Source: Sphingomonas guangdongensis (GTDB taxonomy: Bacteria; Pseudomonadota; Alphaproteobacteria; Sphingomonadales; Sphingomonadaceae). Taken from it: DNA of 64,000 bases. Below the pieces are notes generated by a model. It was not told the DNA's origin. It searched no databases and saw only the letters and a list, made by a program, of their open reading frames with translations. A program made the translations under genes and the position numbers. Shown here piece by piece: positions 24,908-33,704 of the stretch (positions are counted from its first letter, which is position 1; every line of letters begins with the position of its first letter). The stretch covers positions 558,001-622,000 of the forward strand of contig NZ_OBMI01000001.1 in NCBI RefSeq assembly GCF_900199185.1, in the 5' to 3' direction.

Positions 24908-27900
24908 CAGCGTCCCCCTACCTTGCCGAGCATCGCCTGGTCGAACTTCAATCGCGCGGTTATGAACGGGCCGGCGCGGGTATAACGATCCGCCTCGAAA
25001 TCGCGGTCGCGGTAGCCGGCGACGTTATAGCCGGCCGTGAGCCAGAGATTCCGGGCTGGCGAGACGCCGACCGTCGGTCCGACGCTGTACGACACGACCT
25101 TGCGCTCCCACGCGTGCTGGACCGAGCCGGCGATGCCGATGTCGAGATGCCGGCCGAGATCGCGGCGCAGGTCGAAACCCACGACGTTGACCAGGCCGGT
25201 AAAGTCCTGCGGGCCGAAGCTGCCCTTTACCCACTTGATGCCGTGATAGAGCGTCGCTTCGGTCCCGTGACCGAGCCCTTCCGGGCCGGTGCGGTAGTTG
25301 AGCGCGATGTTGTTGACCGCGCGCAGTGTCGCCTGGAACCCGCCGCCAAAGGACGGCACGCCGAGCACGTTGCGATCATCGAAGCCTGCGTCCGCGCGCT
25401 CGCGGCGCAGCTCGAAGCGCTCGAGCACCGACCAATTGCTGTCGAGCGGGCGCCACGCGACCGACAGGTCGGCGGTCGCGAAGGAGGCCACCGCGCCGCT
25501 GTCCTGCGTGACCTGCGACCAGCGCAGGCTGGACGCCAGCGTCTTGCCCTCGCCCAGCGTCCGCAGCACCGACGCGGTGATGCCGAAGCGATCGCCGGCG
25601 TCGCTGATGCGATACTCGATCCGGCCGTTCGCCGACCAGCGATCCGCACGGTAATTGGTGCCGAGCGTCACGGCCGCATAGTCGCCCGCCCCGTCCTGCG
25701 CGAGCGAGCCGCCCGACGCCACCGGATGAAACGCACTGATCACCGCACCGGTCGGGATCGCCCCGCGCACGGTGCTGCTGGCGTCCAGCGTCGCGTCGAC
25801 CGACCAGCGGCTGCCGAGCTGGAGCGACTGGGTCAGGCCGTACTGCGCGAACAGGCGCTGCCCGTTCTCGCCCGCTGCCTGCTGGTTGAGCGTAGAGGAC
25901 AGCTTGCCACCGGCCCAGGGCGCGACGTCGAAGCCGACCTGAGCGGTGTGAGCGGTATAGTCTGCACCCTCCGCGATCTCGTACCCGCCGAGCAGGCGGA
26001 CACCGTCCATAACCTTCAGCGCACCGGTCACCTGATGGCGAACCGGAAAGTCGACGCTCGCCTTGTCGCCGCCGGGTGCGACCTGGGTCTGCGCGGCGAG
26101 CGTCAGCTTGCCGTCGAACAGCGCCTGGGTACCGCCAAGCGTCAGCAGCCGCGAGTCACGCTCGCGCCCGTCGATGCCCCGATCTTGCGCCAGCTGGCCG
26201 CCGACGAACAGCGTCCCGCCCGCGCGCTGCAGCTCGAGCCGGACATCGGCGGCGAGCCGGGTGCCGGCCGTCTCCAGCGAGTCCTGGTGCCACGCGGTCG
26301 TGGTCAGCGAGACGCGGTCGCCCAAGCGGAGCCGCCCGTCGACGCCGAGCTTGCGGGTCCCCGCCTCCACGACGTTCTGCTGGCCGACGCCGAAGCGCTG
26401 ATCCTGCTGGCGCGCATAGGCGAGCAGATCGAGCGCCGCGCCGTGATGCTCAGCCTCGACCAGAAACGCCTGCCCGGCCTTAAAGCCGCCCCGGCCGCCG
26501 GTCGCGGCCTCGGCTCGCACTTCGGTGGTGGCGCTCAGTTCCCCCTTTACGTCGATCGCCAGCAGGTTGGCGGTGCCGACCGTGCTGTCGTGCAGCGCGG
26601 TTGCGCCAACCTCCAGCCGGCGGTCGCTGGTGCGGACCGCAGCGCGCCCGCCGGCGACCAGCGCGCCGGTCCGGCCGTAGGTCTCATAGTCGACGACGAT
26701 GAAGATCGGATTCTGCGCGGCGTCGCGGGTCAGCACCGGCTGGCGGAAGCGGATCGTCCCCATCGCCGTGTCAATGTCATAGTCGAGGTGACGCGTGAGC
26801 GCGGTCGACGACACGATCAGCTCCGAGCGAAAGCGATCGCGCACCTCGATGCGCAGCTTGTCGCTGTTCGGCACGATGTCGCGCCCCGACAGGCGGTACG
26901 GGCCGCTCAGGCCATTCCCGGGGATCTCGTCGCGGGCGTAGAGCTCGTCCGTGTGCGCGGCAAAGGCAGTCACCGAAACGTTGGCGCTCTCGTAGGCGAG
27001 CTTGCCGCCGTTCAGCGTGCGGCTGTAGCGGCCGAGCTGGCTCTGCGTCAGGCCGGTCTCATAGTCACCGAACAGCGCGTAGAACTCGGGCGCTTCCAGC
27101 CGCACGTAGAGCTTGCGCTCGGTCGGCGCATCATAGCCCTGGCGGGTGCCGTCGCCGTACACGGTGTAGTAGCGGTTGGGGTCGATTGTACCGAGCAGCC
27201 CCCGGTCGCGATCACGGCGGCGATCGCTGTCGTAGGCGATCGTCGCGAGCCACGAGCCCTTGATCCGGCCCTTGGCATACAGCGCGAGCTGGCCGTCGGT
27301 CATCAGCGTGTCGCGGTCGGCGCGGGCGAGGGTGCGGGCGTGGCGATCGAGTGTGTTGTGGCCGACCGTGCCCGCGCCGAAGCCCACCACGACCCAGTCC
27401 TTGGCCGCACCCGACAGCCAGGCGCGCAGCTCCCGATCGTGGGTCGACTTCTCGCCCGTGAAGCTCGCGACGACGCGTACCGCGCCGGTCTGGGTGGTTG
27501 GTTCCAGCGCGATGAACGCCAGGCCGTCGTCGCCGACCACGCGCGCGATGGTGGCGGCGCCCGGCGTGCCGTCCTGCGCCAGCGTCGGATCAACAGCGGC
27601 GACATGCGGGCGATCGACGCGGAACGGCAGGGTCGTGCCGGCGCGCACCGGATGGCCGGTCGCATCGACCACGCGAACCGCGACCAGCGGGCGGGTGACG
27701 CCGTCTGCGATCAGGCGGCTGCGATCGGCAACGACGCTCGCCGACACGGCGGTGCTGGTGGAGCGTACGACGCGGTCGAAGCTCGCGACGACCTGGCCCT
27801 CGCCGGCCAACACATCGGCGTGCAGCTTGTTGTCGCCGTCGACCAACGGGAGGCCGCTCCAGCGCGAAACCGCAACGTCGCCCGCCTGATCGGTGGTGTC

Positions 27901-29847
27901 GAACAGCAGCGGATCGACCAGCTGGCCATTGAGCGACAGTCGTACGCGCTGAGCCGGCAGGTGCTTAATCGCGACACGCAGCACCGGCGCCCGCGGATTG
28001 TGGCCGACCGTCGGGAATAGCATCTCTACGCCGGGCGTCTGGCCGATCAGCCAATCGCGATTGCCCGCCGCATTTGCATCGTCTGCGATCGCGATCGGCA
28101 GCGTGTCGGCCGCCGCGGCCTTGCCGGTCGGCTTCAGCTGGAAATCGACGCGCTTCAGCAGTCCGCCGTCGGCCTCCACGAAGCGCGAGATCGCACTGCC
28201 GGCCTGACGCGTGTCGATGTCGCAGGCGACGGGCGTGTGGCTGGCTGGCAGCGAGCCGGTGTCGAGCTGCACGACGTGGCGGCCCGGTCGCACGCCCTCG
28301 AAGTGGTACAGGCCATCACGGTCGGTGACGACGAACGTGCCGTCCTCCATCAGCAGCCGTATGCCAGGGACGCCACGACGCTTGTCGACCGGGTCGCCGC
28401 AGCCACCCTCCGTCACGCGGCCGGTGACGGTGAAGCCGTCGGTGAACAGCAGCGGGCGGATGCGGACGGCCGCGGCGGCCTCGTTGGAGGTCGCGCCGGC
28501 ACTGCCGGAGGCGAGCACGCGATTTATTGCCTCGCCGACTGGTGCACCGGGCGCGATCGACACGACGTACCGCACCTCGACGCTGGCACCGGCGGCAACC
28601 TGCGCCAGCGGGAAGTTCAGGGTCCGGCCATCTGCCGATACTGCCGGAGTGCCCGCGCCGGTGTGGGAGCCACGCTCGTAGCGAAGCCCCTCAGGCAGGA
28701 TGTCGGTCAGCTGAACGCCCTGCGCCGGGGCGGAGCCTCGGTTCTCCAGCGTGACCCGGTACTGCACGAAGTCGCCGGGCGATGCCTCACGCACCGAGGC
28801 CGTCTTGGTGAGCAGCAGTGCCGTTTCGCCTTCGCGGTCGAGCGGAATGTCGGCGTAGAAGGGGTCGGGCTCGACGATCTCGAACACGCCACCGGTCGAG
28901 GCACCGTTCAGGATGAAGGGCCTGCCGCTCGGGTCGCGAAGGCGGGCGAGTTCACCCGCCGAGCGAACGGACGGTGCGGTGTAGCGCGCCGGCGGCTGGA
29001 TCCGCAGGTGGTACTTGCCCGGCGCGACGAAGGGAAAGCGGTAGTTCCCTTGGGGGAAGTCGTAGAGTCGCCCGCTCGAATCCGTCGTGTGCCCGCCGCT
29101 GATGACCGTCGCGGGATAGCGGCTGATCCCGTCGTCGCCATAGACCACGGCCGGGCGGTTCTGCTCGTCGAGCAGCGTCACGACGGCGCCGTCGACCAGC
29201 GCGCCCGTCTGCGAGTCGAAGACGTAGCCGGCCGGATCGACCAGCTGCTCCGACGTCGAGCCATAGCTGTGGTCGTCCTCCTCGAAGGTCAGGATCACGC
29301 GCGCGCCGCGATCCAGGCGCGGATCGCACGCGGCGTTCCCGGGATTGCGGCCGGGCGGCGAGATGCCACCGGCGAAGACGCCGGTGTTGTTGCCGGTCTC
29401 CAGCAGCACGACCTGCAGCGACGTGGCACCGCTGGTGGCAGTGATGATCGCCTCTTCGCGGCGGGCGGCATCGCGGTTTCCACCGGCGTTCTCGAGCACG
29501 ATGAAGTACGGCTGGTGATTGTCGACCGTCTCCAGCGGAGCGGATCCGGCATAGGCCGCCTCGTCGACGGGCGCGGGGGTGAAGCGCAACCGCGGCATCG
29601 TCTCGCAGCGCGACCCCGACATCTCGTGGCCGACAGGCGGCAGGCGGAAGCTGAGGCGGGTCGGGACCTTGATGCGGTCGACCGCCAGCGAAACGGTGTT
29701 GGAGCTTACTTCCCGGCGGTCGGACGAGTCGCTCCAGCTGAGCTGCGCGGTATTCGTCACGCGCTGCACGGTCTGCGCCGTCGCGGGGGCGACAGGCGAC
29801 AGGCCGAGCAGGGCCGCAAGGGCGAGAAGGCGTGGGGTCATGGACAT
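24907..29847 (-). CDS. Giant outer-membrane protein with DUF11/SdrD-like modules and C-terminal barrel
   Basis: 1646 residues. A signal peptide (RLLALAALLGLSPVAPATA) is followed by the cluster's N-terminal motif (VTNTAQLSWSD ... SSNTVSLAVDR), a Cys-containing head, and a DUF11 repeat at about 350-450 (LTKTASVREASPGDFVQYRV). Next come an SdrD-B/Cna-like module (about 480-560, VVTDRDGLYHFEGVRPGRH) and a Big-type Ig domain (about 700-800, SRLIADGVTRPLVAVRVVDA). The remaining 800 residues look like outer-membrane beta strands with alternating polarity and aromatic girdles, ending ...PFITARLKFDQ. It may display or export the small DUF11 proteins encoded around it. The reverse strand carries long chance frames because of codon bias. 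Confidence 0.8.
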   Translation of the reverse strand: MSMTPRLLALAALLGLSPVAPATAQTVQRVTNTAQLSWSDSSDRREVSSNTVSLAVDRIKVPTRLSFRLPPVGHEMSGSRCETMPRLRFTPAPVDEAAYAGSAPLETVDNHQPYFIVLENAGGNRDAARREEAIITATSGATSLQVVLLETGNNTGVFAGGISPPGRNPGNAACDPRLDRGARVILTFEEDDHSYGSTSEQLVDPAGYVFDSQTGALVDGAVVTLLDEQNRPAVVYGDDGISRYPATVISGGHTTDSSGRLYDFPQGNYRFPFVAPGKYHLRIQPPARYTAPSVRSAGELARLRDPSGRPFILNGASTGGVFEIVEPDPFYADIPLDREGETALLLTKTASVREASPGDFVQYRVTLENRGSAPAQGVQLTDILPEGLRYERGSHTGAGTPAVSADGRTLNFPLAQVAAGASVEVRYVVSIAPGAPVGEAINRVLASGSAGATSNEAAAAVRIRPLLFTDGFTVTGRVTEGGCGDPVDKRRGVPGIRLLMEDGTFVVTDRDGLYHFEGVRPGRHVVQLDTGSLPASHTPVACDIDTRQAGSAISRFVEADGGLLKRVDFQLKPTGKAAAADTLPIAIADDANAAGNRDWLIGQTPGVEMLFPTVGHNPRAPVLRVAIKHLPAQRVRLSLNGQLVDPLLFDTTDQAGDVAVSRWSGLPLVDGDNKLHADVLAGEGQVVASFDRVVRSTSTAVSASVVADRSRLIADGVTRPLVAVRVVDATGHPVRAGTTLPFRVDRPHVAAVDPTLAQDGTPGAATIARVVGDDGLAFIALEPTTQTGAVRVVASFTGEKSTHDRELRAWLSGAAKDWVVVGFGAGTVGHNTLDRHARTLARADRDTLMTDGQLALYAKGRIKGSWLATIAYDSDRRRDRDRGLLGTIDPNRYYTVYGDGTRQGYDAPTERKLYVRLEAPEFYALFGDYETGLTQSQLGRYSRTLNGGKLAYESANVSVTAFAAHTDELYARDEIPGNGLSGPYRLSGRDIVPNSDKLRIEVRDRFRSELIVSSTALTRHLDYDIDTAMGTIRFRQPVLTRDAAQNPIFIVVDYETYGRTGALVAGGRAAVRTSDRRLEVGATALHDSTVGTANLLAIDVKGELSATTEVRAEAATGGRGGFKAGQAFLVEAEHHGAALDLLAYARQQDQRFGVGQQNVVEAGTRKLGVDGRLRLGDRVSLTTTAWHQDSLETAGTRLAADVRLELQRAGGTLFVGGQLAQDRGIDGRERDSRLLTLGGTQALFDGKLTLAAQTQVAPGGDKASVDFPVRHQVTGALKVMDGVRLLGGYEIAEGADYTAHTAQVGFDVAPWAGGKLSSTLNQQAAGENGQRLFAQYGLTQSLQLGSRWSVDATLDASSTVRGAIPTGAVISAFHPVASGGSLAQDGAGDYAAVTLGTNYRADRWSANGRIEYRISDAGDRFGITASVLRTLGEGKTLASSLRWSQVTQDSGAVASFATADLSVAWRPLDSNWSVLERFELRRERADAGFDDRNVLGVPSFGGGFQATLRAVNNIALNYRTGPEGLGHGTEATLYHGIKWVKGSFGPQDFTGLVNVVGFDLRRDLGRHLDIGIAGSVQHAWERKVVSYSVGPTVGVSPARNLWLTAGYNVAGYRDRDFEADRYTRAGPFITARLKFDQAMLGKVGGR

Positions 29848-29860
29848 GCAGCGTCGTTCC

Positions 29861-29889
29861 CCGGCGCGCGAGGGGGTGGCGCGCGCCGG
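29861..29889. promoter_or_regulatory. GC-rich hairpin in the leader of the giant gene
   Basis: CCGGCGCGC and GCGCGCCGG form a perfect 9-bp stem with an 11-nt loop, between the 373-residue DUF11 gene and the start of the 1646-residue gene. It lacks a U-tract on the coding (minus) strand. It is therefore more likely to protect the upstream mRNA or damp read-through than to act as a full terminator. Confidence 0.5.
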
Positions 29890-29918
29890 AGCTCTGTTTT
29901 CCTTGCTGACTGAGTGGC

Positions 29919-31040
29919 TTAGTTGATCTTGACCCGGAACGCGGTCGCCACCGATCCCAGGCCCGGCACCGTCGTGATCCGCGCGGAAACGGTCTTCGAT
30001 CCGCCGTCGAACGCCGCGGTGAGACCGTCGGATTCGGTGCCGTCGTCGGCGTCATCGTCCTCGGTGGAGCCGGCGGCGACGCATGCACCAAGCGTACCCG
30101 GCGCACCCATCGCCATCGACCCCGGCACATAGGTGGTGTTCGCCGGGATGACGTCGGTCAGGACCACGCTGCTCGCCGCGACCAGCGGAGTCGCGTTGGT
30201 GACGGTCAGGCAGTACTCGACCGTTGCGCCCGGGATCGCCTTGAAGTTGGCGAGGTTCACCCCGTCGGCCACGACCCGCGCCGACTTGTTGACGCTCAGC
30301 GCCACGTTGCGCGTGCCGACTTCGTAACCGGAATAGGCGCGGCCTTCACCGTTGCGGGCGATGTCGCCGATGGCGGCGCCATCGCTGTCGTTGTCGGCAA
30401 AGACGATATCGACCGTGTTGTCGGCGTTGGCGAGGTTGAGGTCCGTTGCGATCAACGCCGAGCCGCGGGTACCCGTCGTGCCGCCCGCCGCGACGATGAC
30501 GTGGAGCGAATCCCAGGCGATCGCCGCCGACTGGGTGCTCGGCACGTTGCCGACGACGAACACGGTCACCGACGCGTCCGGCGCCAGTTCGTCGATGAAG
30601 GTCTGGGTGTCGACGTTTGCGTCATAGACGCCATTGTTGTTCGAATCGACGAACGCGCGGAGGCTGGCCACGTCGAAATTGTCGTTGCCCGGCAGGATCC
30701 CGACGCCGATGTTGTTCTGGTCGGGATCGAGGATGAAGTCCTGCGTACCGTTGGTCGTGTTGGTCACCTTGAACTTGGTAACCGCGTCCTGCTGACCCAG
30801 CGTGACCTGGGTGAAGCCGGTCTGGTCGGTGACCACGGTAAAGTTCACCTTGCGGTCGACGACGAACGACGCGGTGTTGGAGGTGGTCGACTGGTTGACG
30901 CCGTTCACCGTGTAGGTGACCGACGCGGTATTGTCGACGCTGGTGCCGGCGGCCGTGCCGGTCGATTGTGCAAAGGCGTTGTCCGCCGCGAGCGTGGCGG
31001 TGCCCGCCAGCAGCACGGCGATGGTCTTCTTAACAAACAT
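29919..31040 (-). CDS. DUF11-domain exported protein
   Basis: 373 residues. It has a signal peptide (IAVLLAGTATLAADNAFAQ), then the shared motif VDNTASVTYTVNGVNQSTTS and NTASFVVDRKVNFTVV, an Asp/Asn-rich segment with a calcium-loop look (FVDSNNNGVYDANVDTQ), and a C-terminal DUF11 repeat (AIPGATVEYCLTVTNATP, LTDVIPANTTYVPGS). A strong ribosome site (AGAAGGAAGAAC) precedes it. It is probably the main secreted component of the cluster. Such modules usually build stacked Ig-like surface fibres or stalks; here the role is inferred. Confidence 0.8.
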   Translation of the reverse strand: MFVKKTIAVLLAGTATLAADNAFAQSTGTAAGTSVDNTASVTYTVNGVNQSTTSNTASFVVDRKVNFTVVTDQTGFTQVTLGQQDAVTKFKVTNTTNGTQDFILDPDQNNIGVGILPGNDNFDVASLRAFVDSNNNGVYDANVDTQTFIDELAPDASVTVFVVGNVPSTQSAAIAWDSLHVIVAAGGTTGTRGSALIATDLNLANADNTVDIVFADNDSDGAAIGDIARNGEGRAYSGYEVGTRNVALSVNKSARVVADGVNLANFKAIPGATVEYCLTVTNATPLVAASSVVLTDVIPANTTYVPGSMAMGAPGTLGACVAAGSTEDDDADDGTESDGLTAAFDGGSKTVSARITTVPGLGSVATAFRVKIN

Positions 31041-31085
31041 CCCTGTTCTTCCTTCTGACTAGATGGTGGTTCGGTACGTTGGGGG

Positions 31086-31559
31086 TCATTTCAGGACGGC
31101 GTTGAAGGCGAAGCGGCCTTCCGCACCGGGTGCGATCGGGGCAGTCATCCGCCAGCGGACGTGCGTGACATCGGCAGGCTTGGCTGCGCGCGGGCCGGCG
31201 GGGCCGGCGACGCGCAGAGCGGAGAGCGTCGTAAAGGTCTTGCCGTCGGCCGACACCTCGGGCGCGGGGGAGCCGGGAGCGGCCGCTTGGAACATCAGCG
31301 CTGCAGGTACCGGGTTGGCGATCACGACGTTGGACAGCGGCTGCCCGCCCGTGTTGCGATAGGCGACGACCAGCGTCATCCGGTCGCCCGGCACCACGCG
31401 GCTCGCGGGCACCAGCTTGACCCGCACGGCGCCGTCGGTGCCGCGCTCCTTGGCTTCCACCATGACGCTGGCGCTCACCTGGAGCGGCCCGGCGGCGAGC
31501 ACGGGCGCCGCGACAGTGGCGATGGTGATGGCAGCAGTGCCGGAAAGCAGGCGGGTCAT
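31086..31559 (-). CDS. Small exported DUF11-cluster protein
   Basis: 157 residues from the ATG at 31559, chosen over an upstream frame start at 31625 because an AAGGA site sits directly before it and a clear signal peptide follows (LLSGTAAITIATVAAPVLA). The mature part has LQVSASVMVEAKERGTDGAV, VPGDRMTLVVAYRNTGGQ and LSNVVIANPVPAALMF, a single DUF11-type domain. It lies 10 bp downstream of the 325-frame gene and 45 bp upstream of the next, so it is part of one operon. Confidence 0.78.
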   Translation of the reverse strand: MTRLLSGTAAITIATVAAPVLAAGPLQVSASVMVEAKERGTDGAVRVKLVPASRVVPGDRMTLVVAYRNTGGQPLSNVVIANPVPAALMFQAAAPGSPAPEVSADGKTFTTLSALRVAGPAGPRAAKPADVTHVRWRMTAPIAPGAEGRFAFNAVLK

Positions 31560-31569
31560 CGTTGATCCT

Positions 31570-32487
31570 TCAGTTGATGATGGTCTGGAAGCGCACGGTG
31601 CGGACGGTGCCGGGCGTCGGATCACCCAGCGTCACGCGGACGGTCGTGCCGTCGAAGGTCACTGCATCCCCGTCGTCGGCGTCGGTCAGCCGGATGCCGT
31701 CGAGCGTCACGCTGTCGGCCACGAAGCGGGTGCCGGCGGGGATCGCGTCGGTAATGACGACGCCGCGCTTTGCGCCCGGGAAGCGGGCGACAAGCTGGTA
31801 AGTGATGGTCGCGCCGTTGATCGCGCGCTCGCTCCCATCGGGGGCGCGAACTGCCTGCGACTTGGTGAGCGAGGGCGCGGCTGGATCTAGGATGAGGACC
31901 GTCTGGGCGGTGGCACGACCGCCGCTACCTCCGAGCACCGCGTCGCTGCCATCCGGGCCGGCACCGGGCAGGACGCTGCCTTGAACGCCCGTACCCGTCA
32001 CCGCGGTCGCGGTGAGGGTGACGGCGGTTCGATCGACGACCGGACCGGGCAGGAGCACGAAGATGGTCTGCTGCTCGCCTGGCGTCAGCGTGATCCTGGT
32101 CGCTTCGTTCGTGCCGTCGCTGTCGATCGCGACCCGGAGCGGCTCGCCGCCACTGCCCGCCAAGGAGAAATCCTGAGCCAGGTTGCCGGTGTTGGTGACG
32201 ACAAACGGAACCGCTACCTGCGACGCAGGGTCGGCGACGACGCGGGTTGCGGCTGCCGCAACCACCGTCACGTCGACCAGCCCGTCGACCGAGGTGGTGA
32301 CGGTATTGCTTGGAAACGTGATCGGCCCGGCGCTGTCGGCGTGGGTCAGCGTCGCGGTATTGGTGATGCGAGTGCCGGCCGGGGTCACTTGCGCCACGGC
32401 GGCTGGCACGGCGGCGACGCACGCCAGCAGCGAGGCCGCGGTGACCCGCAGAGCCTGGGTGCCATTGACGTTGCCGTTCTTGATCAT
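31570..32487 (-). CDS. DUF11-domain exported protein, first gene of the cluster
   Basis: About 305 residues from the ATG at 32487. A GTG at 32547 would add 20 residues ahead of the signal peptide. The signal peptide (VTAASLLACVAAVPAAVAQ) is followed by the cluster motif (ITNTATLTHADSAGPITFPS, NTVTTSVDGLVDVTVV) and a C-terminal DUF11 repeat (INGATITYQLVARFPGAK, VVITDAIPAGTRFVADSV). The motif NTA...SNTV..VD is shared with the 373- and 1646-residue proteins and suggests a common assembly interface. A 16-bp palindrome lies 92 bp upstream. Confidence 0.8.
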   Translation of the reverse strand: MIKNGNVNGTQALRVTAASLLACVAAVPAAVAQVTPAGTRITNTATLTHADSAGPITFPSNTVTTSVDGLVDVTVVAAAATRVVADPASQVAVPFVVTNTGNLAQDFSLAGSGGEPLRVAIDSDGTNEATRITLTPGEQQTIFVLLPGPVVDRTAVTLTATAVTGTGVQGSVLPGAGPDGSDAVLGGSGGRATAQTVLILDPAAPSLTKSQAVRAPDGSERAINGATITYQLVARFPGAKRGVVITDAIPAGTRFVADSVTLDGIRLTDADDGDAVTFDGTTVRVTLGDPTPGTVRTVRFQTIIN

Positions 32488-32578
32488 TGGATCGATTTGC
32501 CCGCGTGAACTTGTGCGGGACCGATCAACGCTATCGTACTTAAACACCTCTTACGCGGCGGTGGGCGGCACCTTCGAA

Positions 32579-32594
32579 TTAGACCAAGGTCTAA
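32579..32594. promoter_or_regulatory. Candidate operator of the DUF11 cluster
   Basis: TTAGACCAAGGTCTAA is a perfect palindrome (7-bp arms, 2-bp centre), about 90 bp upstream of the first DUF11 gene. Size and symmetry fit a dimeric HTH regulator, for example of the LuxR/NarL type encoded at 20.2 kb. The pairing with that regulator is a guess. Confidence 0.5.
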
Positions 32595-32910
32595 AGATCG
32601 CTCTCTAGTTTGGCGCCAGCGGCGAAGACCAGCTACGTACCACGGCGGCGATGCCGATGTCGGTCACCAGAGGGATCAACGATCAAAGATGATCGGGCGC
32701 GCTGAGCTGCTTACGATTACTTTGATTACGGCCAACGAGCCGCTACTCGCCGCCGTCCTTGGTCAACAACCGCGAGGTCGCTAGCGGTCCTTCCCACTTG
32801 ACGAACGGCGGCTTGACGCGATCTATGATCACAAGCGATCGTTCCAGCTCGACCCGGAACGGGCGTTTTGGCTCATTTGCCGCTTTTGCGGCCTGTGTGG
32901 GATTGAGCTC
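32595..32910. other. Intergenic stretch with degenerate repeat-like sequence
   Basis: No gene is supported. A minus-strand frame (32743-32931, 62 codons) and a plus-strand frame (from 32759) are both open, but each has its start or end inside the peptidase stump and neither shows a domain. The segment encoding NGRFGSFAAFAACVG on the plus strand resembles dispersed intergenic sequences common in sphingomonads. Confidence 0.35.
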
Positions 32911-33334
32911 ATACCTGGATGCAACCTTCACGCTCCGGATCAGCTACGGGAAGGTGAAGGGCTGGACCGAGCGCGGGCAGGAAGTGCCGATCGCGACAAC
33001 GCTGGGCGGCACCTTCGACCGCGCGACCGGCAACGCGCCGTTCGACGTCGCTCCGGGCTTCGCCGCTAACCGTGCGAAGATCGACGGCGCGACCACTTAC
33101 GACTTCGTGACCACCAACGACATCATCGGCGGCAACTCCGGCTCGCCGGTGATCGATCGCGCGGGCACGGTGATCGGCGCGGCGTTCGACGGCAACATTC
33201 ACTCGCTCGGCGGCAACTACGGTTATGACGCCACGCTCAACCGCACGGTCGTGGTGTCCACGGACTCAGTGCAGGAGGCGCTGGAGAAGATCTATCCGGC
33301 GCCGGCGCTGGTGGCGGAACTGCGCGGGCGGTAA
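32911..33334 (+). pseudogene. C-terminal fragment of an S46-family dipeptidyl peptidase
   Basis: About 140 codons match the end of DPP7/DPP11-type serine peptidases: YLDATFTLRISYGKVKGW, TTNDIIGGNSGSPVIDR with the catalytic Ser, GAAFDGNIHSLGGNYGYD, and a normal C-terminus (VQEALEKIYPAPALVAEL). The upstream two thirds, including the His and Asp of the triad, are missing. The frame runs in from unrelated sequence, so it is a 3' stump. Confidence 0.8.
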
Positions 33335-33344
33335 GCTAAAGGAC

Positions 33345-33373
33345 GGGGTGACTGCGGCTGCCGCAGTCACCCC
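33345..33373. terminator. Strong hairpin between convergent genes
   Basis: GGGGTGACTGCGGC and GCCGCAGTCACCCC form a perfect 14-bp stem with a 1-nt centre, directly between the peptidase stump (plus strand) and the DUF3299 fragment (minus strand). It is stable enough to stop transcription in both directions, although no U-tract follows. Confidence 0.7.
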
Positions 33374-33379
33374 TGCCCC

Positions 33380-33652
33380 TCAGACCTTCTTCGCGTTGAC
33401 CAGACGGTACAAGATGCCGCTCTCGTCTTGCCCGGCCAGCTGGAGCGTGCCGGCGATCACCATCGGGTCACTTCCGTTCAGCTGCACGCCCGCCGGCGCC
33501 ATCACTTCGATGAACTGGTTCGGCATGGTATGGACGTGGAAGGGGCAGCCCGGCGGATAGGCGAGCAGGACGAACCGCTTCTGGTTTGCTGCCTTGTCGA
33601 GCGGCATGATCCAGCCGGCGACCTTGATCTGCTTGCCGGCGAGCGATTTCAC
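33380..33652 (-). CDS. DUF3299 protein, probably N-terminally truncated
   Basis: 90 residues from a GTG. The core is recognisable as DUF3299: SLAGKQIKVAGWIMPLD, RFVLLAYPPGCPFHVHTMPN and VIAGTLQLAGQDESGILYRL. Full-length members carry a signal peptide and about 60 more residues. Here the frame continues upstream (ELYLSNPPANDRL) into the end of the methyltransferase gene without a start codon, so the 5' end was probably lost. Periplasmic function unknown. Confidence 0.55.
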   Translation of the reverse strand: MKSLAGKQIKVAGWIMPLDKAANQKRFVLLAYPPGCPFHVHTMPNQFIEVMAPAGVQLNGSDPMVIAGTLQLAGQDESGILYRLVNAKKV

Positions 33653-33704
33653 GCCCGCGGGGCGCTGCAGACGGTCGTTCGCCGGTGGGTTGGATAGGTA
33701 CAGC

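Noticed and set aside
24865..28020. 1051-residue plus-strand open frame
   Set aside because: It is the reverse shadow of the 1646-residue outer-membrane gene; the composition (Arg, Ala, Val, His rich) is typical of an antisense frame in GC-rich DNA and no domain is seen.
32743..32931. 62-codon minus-strand frame
   Set aside because: Its start lies inside the peptidase stump and no domain or ribosome site is visible; probably chance.
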